Counted from the first letter of the stretch, positions 1-12,235 are shown. The stretch: DNA of 64,000 nucleotides from Antilocapra americana (GCA_007570785.1 ML661885.1:34369714-34433713); one strand, 5' to 3'. Numbers and translations are program-made. Notes: generated by a model from the letters alone, not told the origin.

Positions 1-239
1 GAAGGTTAGCTGCCTCTATTAGACCTCACCCTTCAAATTGTAGAGGCAAGTCACCAGGACCCAGCTTAAAATATGAGCTCCTCGTCCCATGTTTCCATGT
101 TCTCCTTGATCTAGAGTGTTAGCTTCTACAACTGTGGAATGTATACCCTTTATTTGTGAGAGCCTGGTTATCTTACCAGACCTCACAGATGCCATTTTTA
201 GTCTAATCTTCATGTCATTTCTCATGTGAGTAAAGCTTT

Positions 240-470
240 TCTCCTTCCCTTTCAAGACAAATCCTACCCATCCTTCAAAGCCCAGTTCAGAGGACTCCTC
301 CTTTAGCCCTCCCTTCATTTTCCATTATGAAATCCTGTAGCTGCAACTGACATGTAATTCACCATTTAGTTCTTAATGCCTGTTTCTGGTCCCTGCTTAA
401 TGTTGCTTCATCAGTTTTAATTTCACAGCCAGAATGCCAACTATTCAAAGTCATCTCCTGTGCTAACCAG
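240..470 (+). repeat. Possible L2 LINE relic
   Basis: A C/T-rich stretch reading like the region upstream of the L2 3' end: 'cccattccttcaaagcccag'-type wording near 265-285 followed by 'aggactcctcctttagccct'. L2 elements are ancient mammalian LINEs and are strongly diverged here. No open frame is preserved. Assignment rests on remembered consensus wording only; it could be chance similarity. Confidence 0.35.
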
Positions 471-838
471 GAAATTAGTTGAGGTGCTCTGCCCAGGATA
501 GGGAAATCCCATTCTGAAGTGCTGATCCATAATATTAATCTGTGATGTCAGGGAAAGCAAGTGCACTTAAAACTTGAATCAAACATAAGTTATAAGTGGC
601 ACAGTAGATATCGTATCAAATTATCTAAAATAAAAAAATAGAGCAGCTTTTTCACTGGGCTTCAGCTACACCAACTTTATCTCAGTATTTCTTATGCTCT
701 AAGCGCCTCCTTCCCAACAAGACATCTGATGTCCCTTCTGCCTGGTATTTGTTCCTTCCCCACCCACACCTTCTCCTGGGCTATGCTCCCCCACAGACTA
801 GATCTGTTCCATGTTCCCATACCATCCTCCATCTTTCC

Positions 839-857
839 TTTTTTTTTTTTTTTTTTT
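839..857. repeat. Poly(T) run
   Basis: Nineteen consecutive T residues. It could be the tail of a minus-strand retrocopy, but the sequence to its right is not recognisable as a SINE or LINE 3' end. Confidence 0.9.
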
Positions 858-929
858 GCATCCATCACAGTTTGAAGTTACACATATGTCGGTGTGATTG
901 TTCAATGACTTCAATTAACCCCACTAGTC

Positions 930-1045
930 TGTCAGCACCTTGAAGGCAGGAAAAGAGTTTTGACCCCTTTATATCTTCAGCTTATAGCACAAAGCCTAGG
1001 CATATAAGGTGTAATGTATGTATTTCTTGAATTGAAAAACATGTG
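930..1045 (+). repeat. L2 3'-end relic
   Basis: Contains the L2-type ending: 'caccttgaaggcaggaaaag', then 'cacaaagcctaggcatataa' and 'gtatttcttgaattgaa'. This order (gain of 'ggcagg', 'gcacaaagcctaggcata', terminal 'tgaattga') is the L2 3' UTR pattern. Ancient, inactive copy. Confidence 0.5.
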
Positions 1046-2140
1046 AGCAACAATTTTTTATAAATTAAAAGTAACTAAATGTATCTAGTGTACTTGCCAT
1101 TCACACTGGTCTATGGTAACATTTTCATTTTCTATAGGCATGCCTCTATTCTTGCAGGCATCTGTCTTCGTTTTTTGTTTAGTTGCTGTTGTTGTTTATG
1201 TGCTAGTTTCTAAAATGCAAGCACCTAGCCATAAGAAGAGGCAGGATTAGTATAGACACTGAATCTTGAAGCTCCAGAAATGTGTCCTCTGCAGTCTCAC
1301 CGAGCCTTCCTATCCCCGTGTCTGGGACCACCTCCAAGTTGGCTTGACTCCTGGGTGACATGGCTCCCAGAACCCCCTCTCCTTGGCAGACTTCTGTGGG
1401 CTTCCAGATACAATGACAGCATCTTGCAGATCATTCTCAGATCTACCTTGCTAAGCCAACCTTCCTACTCCTCCTGTCCAGACCTGTACTTACAAGCTTT
1501 CAGATGTTTTTGCCCACATATTTCACAGCCTGCAAACCTATCATCATAGAGACAAACATAATACTTGCTTTAGCCCCCTAGGCTGTGCTTCTATCTTATT
1601 TGTCTTCATTGGCAGTAAGACAATCACACTTTTGCAATTCTCACAGGCAGCCAAAGCAAGGATCATCATAAATATTTCTCTTGGTTCATTTTCATCTTCT
1701 GTATTTTGTCCATAGTATTTACAACATGTCCATACTTACTAGAAAAGGAGAAATCCATGTTTTGATAATCACTTAGAGGAATTACAATAACACCTCCCCT
1801 TTCTTTTGTCCACTTAATTAATACTGATTTTCATGTTCACACTACTATGGTTGTCAAAGATTCTAACATGATTAACATGTAGAGACACACACCATTTCTC
1901 TACAGAATATTGCAAGCTCTTAAAAAATGAATGTCTTCAAAGATGCCTCATGCATCTCCTTATTTGCACTCTGTCTTCCTCTGCCTGACTCCTGCAATCA
2001 AGATAGAAACTGGCTTCCCTTCAGCCCTTTTGTTCTCTTTAATTACCTCTATTACTTTCTTTAATGACATCTTGAATCTGGTGCAAGCATTTCTTCAAAG
2101 AAGATCAAGGATTGAATATAGTAGCCTGCTTGCTCCAAAC
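1046..2140. other. Unassigned sequence, no recognisable gene
   Basis: About 1.1 kb with no identifiable repeat or gene. A short frame at 1280-1549 (89 codons, plus) has no recognisable domain and no promoter or splice support. The frame that opens at 1931 is only unmatched sequence until it runs into the BovB element near 2141, so its first about 70 codons are not a gene. Confidence 0.6.
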
Positions 2141-2908
2141 TATGCTATGACAATTATGGCAGAAAATGAAGAACTAAAGAGCCTCTTGATGAAAGTGAAA
2201 GAGGAGAGTGAAAAAGTTGGCTTAAAGCTCAACATTCAGAAAACTAATATCATGGCATCTGGTCCCATCACTTCATGGCAGATAGATGGGGAAACAATGG
2301 AAACAGTGACAGACTTTATTTTGGGGGACTCCAAAATCACTGCAGATGGTGACTGCAGCCATGAAATTAAAAGCTGCTTGCTCCTTGGAAGAAAAGTTAT
2401 GACCAACCTAGGCAGCATTTTAAAAAGCAGAGACATTACTTTGCCAACAAAGGTCCATCTAGTCAAGGCTATGGTTTTTCCAGTAGTCATGTATGGATGT
2501 GAGAGTTGGATGGTGAAGAAAGCTGAGCACTGAAGAATTGATGCTTTTGAACTGTGATGTTGGAGAAGACTCTTGAGAGTCCCTTGGACTGCAAGGAGAT
2601 CCAGCCAGTCCATCCTAAAGGAAATCAGTCCTGAACATGCATTAGAAGGACTGATGCTGAAGCTGAAACTCCAATACTTTGTCCACCTGATGAGAACTGA
2701 GTCATTGGAAAAGACCCTGATGCTGGGAAAGAATGAAAGCAAGAGGAGAAGGAAATGACAGAGGACAAGATGGTTGGATGGGATCACCAACTCGATGGAC
2801 ATGAGTTTGAGTAAGCTCTGGGGGATGGTAAAGGACAGGGAGGTCTGGCTTGCTGTGGTCCATGGAGTCGCAAAGAGTGGGACATGACTGAGTTACTGAA
2901 CAACAACA
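2141..2908 (+). mobile_element. BovB LINE, 5'-truncated 3' part
   Basis: BovB is a non-LTR retrotransposon of the RTE clade, abundant in ruminants and thought to have entered by horizontal transfer. This copy starts within the reverse-transcriptase region just after the catalytic YADD position ('ttatggcagaaaatgaagaa' at 2153 on), passes through the 'KVGLKLNIQKTNIMASGPIT' segment, and runs to the 3' end ('catgactgagttactgaaca' near 2883-2903). The reading frame carries through codons equivalent to 2147-2533 and is then closed by a TGA after the 'KKAEH' position, so the last third is out of frame or stopped. It lacks the endonuclease and most of the RT and cannot be active. Confidence 0.93.
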
Positions 2909-4190
2909 CTTGAAACACCAATCTTTAAATGGTTGGGAAGCATGTTAATTATTTCCAACTTGTTATTAATAATCAACCTAGATTAGCCATCCCTATATTT
3001 AGTGAAGTCTTTATTTAGATTCTGACTGAAACAGTATTTAAAATCTGTGGGGGTAAAAACAAATCATGGAATGAACAGTCTAAAATGTTAGAATACCTTG
3101 AGATAATGAGAAAATGAATTGTGACAAAAATAGTTTTCCTTCCCACTTCCTTTTGTGTCCTGGCATCTCTCATGATCTTTGATGCATAAGTGTTAAATAA
3201 ATATTTGTAGAATGAATAAATTAACGTGAACACTATACATAAAAAGTTGTAGCATGTGTTCCTACTGATTCCAAAGTATGCAGTGTTCTCAATAAAATAC
3301 GCTCTAGTTTAATTTCTGTGTTTTGGAAACAACCGTGAAGATGCAGCCAGAATACATCATTTAAACTGTGTTTTGAAAATATCATTAATTTATGTTTTAT
3401 TTTAGAAGAATGGAATTTCTAATTCATTTCCCAGAGTCTTATAAAAGGGTGGTATTGATTATGATGCTCTATTTATACTTTGGAATCTCTCTAAGGTTTA
3501 AATTCAGCTTGAAAGCAGGGTCATGAATCTGTTCCTCAGTAAGTATAAGGCAAAGTTGCTATAATCAGATAACTTTAGTATTCACAGTAAAAAATAAAAA
3601 TAACATTGAAGTCATTTTAGGTAGATGGTTTGGGATGGCTCCCCTGAGTACCCTTAAGTAATTTTACATTCTGAGATCCCCGAAACCTTGATTGATGCAT
3701 TGATAAATGCTTTCTTCTGTTTTAGATAACAAAGACCAATGACTAAAACTAAAGCCAAGTTTTGCCTTTAAAATATCCTCCAGTGAATGTCAAGCTATAG
3801 CAAAGCTTAAAGTCACATTGCAGTGCCTATCATGAATATTGTGCTGATCATAAATTTCAACTTTAAGTCCAGATCTTATAATGACAAGTCTGCTTTCAAA
3901 CAGTTATATTGTGGGTGAGAACTCTCTGAAGACTGACTGCAGGGATTACAAGGTCACCCTTGGCTCCAGTGAATTCCATAAACTTGTGTATAAGAAGTCC
4001 TTATTTCTTTAGGATTTTAAGTGTCATGATAAGGAATGGAATATGTCAATAACCTTGGATCTGTAGGTTTCCTGTCTTAGGTGTCTGGATTTGATCACAT
4101 CTCAGGTAATAGTTTTGCCTTATAATTATTTAAGGTGAATCTTTGGAGACATGGATTACAGTGACTCAGTAACATTTGAAGTTAGTTGGA
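2909..4190. other. Unassigned AT-rich sequence
   Basis: About 1.3 kb of AT-rich DNA without a recognisable repeat, gene or RNA. No frame longer than about 72 codons; none has a recognisable product. Confidence 0.6.
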
Positions 4191-4193
4191 GTT

Positions 4194-4235
4194 CAAGTGA
4201 ATTTATTAGTTTTAGCCTACTATTTTGATTAATAT
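4194..4235 (+). repeat. 42-bp direct repeat, left copy
   Basis: Begins 'caagtgaatttatta' and ends 'tttgattaatat'. It matches 4443-4484 at 38 of 42 positions (differences at repeat positions 11, 17, 22 and 23). The two copies exactly flank the Bov-tA SINE at 4236-4442. This is much longer than the usual 7-20 bp TSD. Confidence 0.9.
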
Positions 4236-4442
4236 GGTGGTGCCAATGGTAAAGAATCCGCCTGCCAGTGCAGGAGACATGAAATGTAGGTTCAATCCCT
4301 GGGTCAGGAAGATCCTCTGGAGAAGGAAATGACAAAAGGACACTCCAGGATCCTTGCCTGGAAAACCCCATGGGCAGAGGAGCCTGGTGGGCTACAGTCC
4401 ATGGGATCGCAAAGGATCAGACATGACAGAAGCAACTTAGCC
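4236..4442 (+). mobile_element. Bov-tA SINE
   Basis: tRNA-Glu-derived ruminant SINE. The tRNA-like head lacks its first bases but keeps 'ggtaaagaatccgcctgc' and the B-box-like 'ggttcaatccctggg'; the Bov-A body follows ('gaggagcctggtgggctaca') and ends in 'atgacagaagcaacttagc'. Transcribed by RNA polymerase III in principle and mobilised by BovB machinery. Confidence 0.93.
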
Positions 4443-4484
4443 CAAGTGAATTCATTAGATTTAATCTACTATTTTGATTAATAT
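4443..4484 (+). repeat. 42-bp direct repeat, right copy
   Basis: Second copy of the repeat at 4194-4235 (38/42 identical), lying between the Bov-tA at 4236-4442 and the partial Bov-tA at 4501-4629. Confidence 0.9.
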
Positions 4485-4500
4485 CAGTCCTAGAATAACT

Positions 4501-4629
4501 GGAAAGACCCCTGGAGTAGGAAATGGCAACCCACTCCAGTATTCTTGCCTGGAAAATTCCATGGACAGACATGCCTGACAGGCTACAGTCCATGGGGTTG
4601 CAAAGAGTTGGACACGACTGAGCAAGTAC
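4501..4629 (+). mobile_element. Bov-tA SINE, 3' part only
   Basis: Body of a Bov-tA/Bov-A unit ('aaatggcaacccactccagt' through 'ggacacgactgagcaagtac') with no tRNA head. It follows the neighbouring full copy in the same orientation. Confidence 0.9.
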
Positions 4630-4689
4630 ACATTGCAGAATAGCCAATCACAAGTTAGTTGATTTGGAGCACTTCCTTGATTATTCATA

Positions 4690-5264
4690 TTATTATCAAT
4701 GTTTGATTGCTTCCAACTGTCCTTTCAAAAGTGAGCTTTAGCTTATACTGAACATCCAGTCTAATCCAGATTGCAATAAGGAAATACATAAAAGCTTTCT
4801 CTGCCTCAGTTCTCTCGTTAAGAAACTAGAGTTTCTCTCACTACAAATGCCATTATTCCAAACCTAAGTGTAGCCGGTTCCACAGCCACTTGAGTGATGT
4901 CCTCCTTGGCTTGTGCGGCTGACTCAGCCTTACCCTTTGGTGGACGTGCTCGATTCTCCTTGTCTCTGTGCCCCCTGCGGTCAGTGCTGTAACTTTTCTG
5001 ACAATCTCCGCTCCAGGGGGCCATTCCCTTTATTTTCAGTTTCCCGACCCTTTTAGCTATTTGTATTACTCTTTATTTCATGTGTCACTGGCCTGTCTCT
5101 CATCCTCAAAAAGGCAGAAACAATGTGTGTTGTTGTTTTTTCCTGGCATTTCACCCAGAGCCAGCCGCCGTACTCAATGTACAGTAAGTACTCCAGATGA
5201 GTGAAGGGACGTCAGTGCAATCTGGGCAAACCTTTCAATAGCATTGTCCTACCTCTTCAAAAAC
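4690..5264. other. Unassigned sequence with a weak L2-like end
   Basis: From 4880 to 5030 the sequence is locally richer in CpG than its surroundings. From about 5050 to 5205 the wording 'aaaaaggcagaaacaatgtg' followed by 'gtacagtaagtactccagat' and 'gagtgaa' resembles an L2 3' end in plus orientation (weak). No gene is recognisable. Confidence 0.4.
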
Positions 5265-5281
5265 TTTTTTTTTTTTTTTTT
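5265..5281. repeat. Poly(T) run
   Basis: Seventeen T residues, with no recognisable element attached. Confidence 0.9.
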
Positions 5282-6935
5282 GTTAACCCTTCAAACCAAC
5301 TTTTAGGCTACTTGAAAACAAACAGTAACATGAATTATTATGTTTACATCGTCCCGCTCTCCTTTCTGATCATCATTTGCAAGAGGAAACTTTCTGGAAG
5401 TATATTGCCTAAGTGCAGGCACATGGAGAAAAAAGGAAGAAATTCAAGAAGATGACTCATCCTCATGCTAATGATTCAGGACTGGTCTTATTGATTAATG
5501 GTCATAATTTGTCATGTAGTGCTTATATTAAAAGAGATTAGTTAAGACACCTAGTTTAAAATAAGTTATTCTATTTATAAAATTATGAAAGTAAGAAGCT
5601 GGGAAATTGTGCCTATTTACTGTTATGGGTTGGATTTTTTCTACTTAAATCATTTCTGAAATAATCTTAAATGTGTGGAAGGCTAGTTACTCTTCTGTAA
5701 GTCTGATGCTATTGTTTCTTAGAGCTGGTAGCAAAGCAGAAGCAGGCTGTTGAAGTAAGTGAAGCTGAAACCAAAGGCTTCCACACCTGTTAATCACTGA
5801 AATGAAAGGCCAATTCAAACACTGCTAGTTGTCAAAAACTGCTTGTGTTACCACAAATTCACTTATGACTCTCTTGGGAGCATCACTGCTGTGAAACCTA
5901 TAGAACTAGAAACTGCCCCCAAATTCTGCTCAGCAGAGAAGGCAAACATTTCACTCAAATGGCACTCTTTTGTCAAATGAGCAGTGGCAGGGAAATTGAT
6001 GAGGGTGCTAATTATTCTTGAAAGAGCCAGAGAGGAGTGGAGAACACTCAAAGACTTCACAGTGAAGCTAGGAGTTAAGGGGATGAATTTCCCCAAACTT
6101 TCAAAGGCAACAAATCCGCAGACAGGGATGTGAATTAGAAACAGGTCTCCTCCTGTATTGCAATCCTGACATTTCCCTTGTGGATTAAGGCAGTTGGAGT
6201 ATAAATTTTTGAAAATTGTGAAATTTTCCCTTCTTTCTAACATTGAATTCCTATGCATAATAGGAGGATATAGACCATAACGGCTTTGACTGATCTTTTG
6301 TCTTTTGGGGTTTTATAAAAATTAATGTTCTTTCCCCTACATACCAAAAAGGAACACCATGGTAGTTCAAATAGTAAAGGCTTTCAGAGAAAGGCTCAGA
6401 TACTCACTATTTAAGCTAATTATGCAAATATGAAATTATCTGGACTTTCAAAAAGCCAAGTAGAATTTGCTTTTGAACCCACAGATGCGTCAAAGTTGCG
6501 AATCAAAAATTTCAAGAAAAGCTAGAGCAAATTCTTTGACTTAATACACTAAAACAAATTGGCAACTATTTTAATCTCCATGCAAGGGAAAACAAAATAT
6601 CCTAATGATCTTCCGCATGCCTCTTCAGATAATAAAGAAGATACTAGGAAGCAAGGACCTGAAGAAGAGAAATGTCTTGGGAGAGCAGGAGTATATGGCC
6701 AGAAGAGGAGACCTTGGGTTCACTCCCCTTTTATGTATTTGCGTTTTCAATTAGACATGGTTAAATACTGCCATTCTTCCAAGCCTAGAGAAATGAAACT
6801 GTATTCTTGGAAAATCAAGTGGCATGACTGGTATTAAAGATAGAAAAGATCCAAATGTATGCCAGAGAAGGATGAATCACTTGATATTGCAAAACCATGA
6901 CAGTGAGATAGCAACAGATTTTCAATGAAAGTTTA
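5282..6935. other. Unassigned sequence
   Basis: About 1.65 kb without recognisable repeats. Frames at 5863-6258 (minus, 131 codons) and 6559-6837 (plus, 92 codons) show no family motif, signal peptide or repeated structure, and lie in ordinary AT-rich sequence; I regard them as chance frames. Confidence 0.55.
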
Positions 6936-6939
6936 CCAT

Positions 6940-7045
6940 TTACTGAGCATTGTTGTAGGTCTGATGACAACTTGTACTCACCTTTAAATTGCTTATTATT
7001 CATTAGTAGCATAACAAACTTGTGACAATCTTATGAGGACATGTT
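6940..7045 (-). repeat. Possible MIR SINE relic
   Basis: Reads like the reverse complement of the MIR core: 'accatttactgagcattgtt' followed about 70 bases later by 'gtgacaatcttatgaggaca'. Strongly diverged ancient SINE; weak assignment. Confidence 0.4.
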
Positions 7046-8126
7046 TAGTTTAAGATACAGCATAGAAAGAGATGTCATATGAAAGTACAAAGTTAGGAAA
7101 GCCAATTCTCCATGCTGAGAGGGTGAAGAAAACTTGATAATTAAACACACACAGTTACTTGCTTTGCCTAATTGTAGAAACATTTCTACTGGCTGAAGTA
7201 TGCTTTTCTGCTTTTGAATTGACCCCGAAGTCTTTCATTATTAATTTAATGGGGAGCATAAGCAATCCTTAGAAGTCCTCCCATTTCTCACCTTCTGTGT
7301 CACCTCTTGACAATCACAGAGGATGATTGGTAGCATCAGACTCAGTGACTGTAATTTATTTCTTTTATCCACTTTAAAGTGTTTAATCTACCCTAGGAAT
7401 GCAGACAGAAAATACCTTTTTATACCCAGAAAAAGGTATTGGTTATTATAGGAAGCTACCACAAGGAATTGTGGTTGCATGACCCCATCTGATGCAAGGA
7501 AATGTGTCCACTTAACTAGAACCGAAAGGACATGTTCTTCCCAGAGGTTTGCCAAAGCTTGTTTTAGGCCAATACATTTGATATCCATGATTTCCCACAA
7601 CTGGAGCTGTGGTTCAATAAAATGGAGTAACACTGTCCTTGGTTTCTGAAAATAAATACGAACTCTGGGTACCATCTGGACACGCAGGTGCAACTGACCC
7701 TCTGGTTCACCCTGTCGCCCATTAAGCCAGGACAGCACGTTCTGTCCAAGGATGCCCAGATCATGGCTTCAGAGATGCAGCCAAAGGAAGGAAACCTTTC
7801 CCCGGGCGGGATGGGTCATTCAAGGGACTTGTAAACGTTCTGTGGTTATTCAGTTTTACAACCACTACATCTGGATTACAGGAAATGATTCTAAAGTAGG
7901 GCAGAGAGTCTATATTAGAAGCAATCCAAATAGTTTTCAGAATAAGGATAGGGACGCAAATATTTAAAGAGGTTTTGTCTTTTTGTTTTGTTTTGTTTGT
8001 TTACAAGAGACTCGCTGGACTGGCCAAGCCGAAGTCCATGGAACAGTAGACTGTGACTACTGTCTCAGGCAGATTATTGATTGCTGACATTTTAAAAAAA
8101 ATCTTACATTATATTCTGTTGAAAAG
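7046..8126. other. Unassigned sequence with an unexplained minus-strand frame
   Basis: Contains a 116-codon minus-strand frame (7388-7738) with no stop in a generally AT-rich region. Its product is unrecognised: no signal peptide, no zinc-binding or catalytic motif visible. A TG/T-rich 'ttttgttttgttttg' tract lies near 7980. No repeat element recognised. Confidence 0.45.
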
Positions 8127-8210
8127 TATGTGCTTAGTCATGTCTGGCACTTTGTGACCCTTTGGATTATAACCAGCCAGGCTCCTTTTTCATGGAATTT
8201 TCCAGGCGAT
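8127..8210 (-). mobile_element. Bov-tA SINE, partial
   Basis: Reverse complement of the 3' half of Bov-tA ('gcttagtcatgtctggcact' to 'tggaattttccaggcgatac'). It directly abuts a second copy in the same orientation. Confidence 0.85.
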
Positions 8211-8414
8211 ACTGAAAGTGAGGTGAAGTTGCTCAGTCGTATCCGACTCTTTGAGACCCCATCAACTGTATCCTACTAGGCTCCTTAGTCAATGGAATTT
8301 TCCAGGCAAGCGTACTGGAGTGGGTTGCCATTTCCTTCTCCATGGGATCTCCCCAGCTGAGGGATTGAACTTGCATCTCCTGCATTAGCAGGCAAATTCT
8401 TTACCCCTATGCCC
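8211..8414 (-). mobile_element. Bov-tA SINE
   Basis: Reverse-complement Bov-tA from 'gttgctcagtcgtatccgac' through 'actggagtgggttgccattt' to the tRNA-like head ('gcaggcaaattctttacccc'). Together with the preceding fragment it forms a head-to-tail pair. Confidence 0.92.
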
Positions 8415-10090
8415 TTGAAAAGCATATTTGAAAGCTAATTACATGTGTTGGGTTTCTTTTTTTCCCCCAGCTGTGTCTAAAGCAGGAAAGGATAGATTGT
8501 TCTCTATTTCCTTGCATGTAAGAAAAGAACTGTCAAGCAAATAAATGGCTCAGAAAATTTCTGCCCAGTTGTGTGGGTTTAGGGGACTCTAGATAGAGTA
8601 TAAGACAGACTCAATAGAAGGTGAAGAGAGGGTGGAAGGCCATGTCCTTCAAAGCCTTCCTGTGTGACATATTGGTTATACATTATCTCTCTTCTGTCAT
8701 TTAGATCTTCCCCTCTTGTGTTTTCTTTCCCCTTCTTTGAACTTCGGGCAATAATCAAGCCTCCAGGCTGTGCTGCTTCTTAGAGGTCCCCGGAGACATT
8801 TCGGGAGCTGGTAGGTTGAGACTGCCTACCAGCCGCCTCACACATTTGATACGCTAGTCCACTCATCTCAAAACTGCCGTGTTCTCCTTTATAGAAGGAC
8901 AGTCCCCTTTGGTAGAAGAAGATTTTTCTTAAATAAGAATTTTAGAAATTTAAAAAGCATTTCCTCATACAAACCACTTCAGAAGGATCCAACTTATTCA
9001 CAGCTTGTACATGATTACAAATGATGTCTTCTCTCAGAAGGTGGTATCAGCTCCAGACCCGCACAAACAAAGCAAACTAGCAGTGCTATATGATTCCTCT
9101 TTTCTGAAAATGACTTCGCACCTTTGCTGTAATAATATCCTCAAAAAATTCCAATGAGCCAAAATAATGAGAGCAAGGGGCTCCATTCCCTCAAACCATG
9201 AGCTTGCTAAGTAACGCTCTATTGGACTCCTCAAAAGGCTCAGGCAGTTTCTCTCCCAGTGAGGTTCAAATAGACTGATGTGTAATTCTGAGTAATTTGC
9301 CAGCCCCTCTCCCTTTTTATCATAGTATGGCTATGTTAATTATTGTCTTATCTTCAGGGATCTCATTTTGAGCTCAACAAAGTTGTGAAATTATCTATTG
9401 ACACTTCTCCAATTTCTACTCTAACTTCCTTTATCAGTCTTGGATGTATAATGTTTGGCTTGATGCCCTGTTAATTATAACATCTAATACTTGCAGAGTC
9501 CCAGCCAAAGTGTTCGCACATTTTGTTTGATATCCAGAGCAACTTAATCCCCACTTTAGGCAAATATCTCTCCTCACTGTCCACCACTGATTTTTGAATG
9601 GGGAAAGAATGATTGTTCTGCAATTTTCCCTACTTCCTTGGCTTTTATTCCTCTCATTTCAAAATTATGCTTCTTTATCCCCCTTTTGTGAAATCAGTGT
9701 TTTCTATCACTATTTATTTCTTGTATATAAAAGAATTCTGTAAACTAAAAGTTTGATGAAAAAAATGCATCTTTCTGCATATCAAACCACAAGTTATCTT
9801 GAGGTATAAAAATATGTATTGTCTTTGGAACTGTAGGTTAGAGGAAATACAATTTAAAACAATAATTTTATAAAATTGAGCTTAACAACTTGGCAAAATA
9901 AAAAGGATAAATTATTGATGAAGATATAATTGGTATACCCTTTCTAAGAAAAAGCAGGAAATATGTATGAAACATTTTTAAATGCACATATGTTTTAAGT
10001 GACTTTGCCTTAAAATTTTATCCTAAGGTTATTATTAAAATCATGGTCACAAAGACTGATGAACAGATACATTGCTGAACCATAACTTGT
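8415..10090. other. Unassigned sequence
   Basis: About 1.7 kb with no recognisable repeat. A polypyrimidine tract followed by CAG at 8457-8470 and a GTAAGA at 8518 resemble splice signals around a 47-base segment, but there is no supporting frame or context. Confidence 0.5.
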
Positions 10091-10091
10091 T

Positions 10092-10768
10092 TTATCTTTT
10101 TTATTAAAAAAAATATAGCTGATTTACAATTTTGTATTAGTCTCTGCTGTATAGCAAACTGATTCAGTTATACATATACAATATCCAATCTTTATAAAGT
10201 TCCCTGTACTATACAGTAGGTCCTTATTAGTTATCTATTTTATGTATAGTAGTGTGTATGTCAACCCCAATCTCCCAATTTATCCCCCCCTCTTTTCCCC
10301 TGCTTGTTTTCTACAACTCTTTCTGTTTCACAAGTAAGTTCATTTTACCATTTTTTTAGATTCCACATAAAAGCAATATCATATGATATTTGTCTTTCTC
10401 TGACTTAACTTCACTCAATATGACAATATCTATGTCCATTCATGTTGTTGCAATGGCATAGTTTCATTCATTTTTTATGGCTGAGTAATATCCCATTGTA
10501 TATATATAAATATCATATTTTCTTTCTCCATTCTTCTGTCAATGGATATTTAAGATTTATCCATGTCCTGGCTATTGTAAATAGTACAGCAATGAATATT
10601 GAGGTGCATGTATATTTTTGAATTATGATTTTCTCCAGATATATGCCTAGGAGTATGATTGCTGGATCATATCATAGCTCTATATTTTTACTTTTTTAAG
10701 TAACTTCCATACTGTTCTCTACAGTAGCTATACCAATTTACATTCCCATGAACAGTGTAGGAGTAAAC
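10092..10768 (-). mobile_element. L1 LINE 3' end, 5'-truncated
   Basis: Minus-strand L1 3' part: A-rich end at the left ('ttatctttttta'), then the L1 3' UTR ('agtctctgctgtatagcaaa', 'agttccctgtactatacagt', 'ccaatctcccaatttatccc'), and the end of ORF2 ('ggctgagtaatatcccattg', 'tggctattgtaaatagtaca', 'agtatgattgctggatcata'). Truncated near 10768 after 'ttacattcccatgaacagtg'. Too short and diverged to be active. Confidence 0.9.
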
Positions 10769-12235
10769 TATTAATTGTAATAAAATGTTGTATAATAGGA
10801 GATTGATTAAGTAAACTGGCTACATTTATGGAATAAAATGTTATGTAGGCATTAAAAATTAGGTTTTATTGCAAAATTCTTATTCTTTTAAATAAAAATT
10901 GAGCAGACTATAAAATTTTACATATGGAATAAGGATCTAACTGTACATAACACTTATTGAATTGAAAAATTTTTATCTCTAAAGTTTTGATTTTCAAGTG
11001 TCAAGTTTTTGAGTTTTGCATACTCCTCTTATTTGCAACTGCAGCTTTTAAAAACAAGTCAATCACTTAAGACTTCAAAATAAGGCTAAATGAAATATGT
11101 CATATAACATACTATCATAATATTCTTTTTTTGAAAACAGATTGTTAATGTTGCTCTAAAAATAGAAAGCTAAAATAAATTGCTCAGAGAAAATTATTTT
11201 CTATTATTGAGTGATTATGTATAAAATATTTTTTTCCTTTTCAAAATACTAAGGCTATGACATTTTGCTGATTGTGTATATAGTTGTTATCTCTCTACAA
11301 CTAATTCACAAATTTATTAGCCAAGTCTGTAGGTGTTAATGTGTCTTAAAGGCAGGCAGACAGAAGTTGCTCTGGGTTAATACCATTGCTCTGTTTAAAG
11401 CTGGCAAGTTGCCAGCCCCATTCTACCATAACAGGTATAGTGATAAATAAACAGTAGGCCTTCAATAAAAATCTATTAATTTCAACAGTTATTCAGTGAG
11501 CCTCTATTACATTCCTAACTTTGTCTCATGTAGATAGGAAAATATACAAGAACTATTGCATTCTAAATTCAAGAATTAAGATTTTAACAAAGAATGGGAA
11601 GTGGCACAAATGAGAACAGTAGTAGTAACACAGACATATTCAAAGAGATGGCATGAAGATCAGAGGCATGACAAAGATCAGAGAAATGATTAAAAGGGGC
11701 ATCAGAAAAAGGTGATTGTAAAAGCTGATTATTGTTGGTTGGATTTGAGTAGACAGCCAGGAAGATGAATGTACAGGACAGGGCACTGTACAGCGGTAAT
11801 GGGCAGGGACAGAGAATGGAAAACGGAGAGGGCAGTCACTGCTCTGACATAGCAGGTTGTTGTCAAAAGGGCAGTGAAGATCTTGTGTTGTCAGATGTGG
11901 ATTTGTCGACCTCAGTTGCCTGCCAGTAGACAAAGGGAAGTCGTGGCCATGATAGCGATACCTGTTGATTCTGTTTACCCAGCCCTAGCCCACAGATGGG
12001 CCAGGTTTCCAAACAGAAAAGTCGAACTCTAGGAATATAGACACAGATACAATTTATTATAAGAATTTTACCTTATGCAATTGTCAGAGCTGGTTACAGT
12101 CTATTTGAGGCTGTTGTTTATTAATGTGTATCTTTTGCTGGAAGCCAAAGTCTAGAAAACAAGGGGTTAAGAAGGGAAAATGGACATGAATGGGGAACAA
12201 GGAAAAACTAGAACCTGTGACATGAAAGCAGGAGG
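10769..12235. other. Unassigned AT-rich sequence
   Basis: About 1.5 kb. A short stretch at 11440-11480 ('aacagtaggccttcaataaa') looks like a MIR/L2 3' end. The 97-codon minus-strand frame at 11640-11933 has no recognisable product. Purine-rich from 11590 to 11930. Confidence 0.5.

Noticed and set aside
839..857. Tail of a processed pseudogene
   Set aside because: Only a T-run; no recognisable gene sequence or TSD beside it.
1931..2533. A 200-codon plus-strand frame as a host gene
   Set aside because: From about 2141 on it is the BovB reverse-transcriptase region; the N-terminal part is unmatched sequence read in the same frame by chance.
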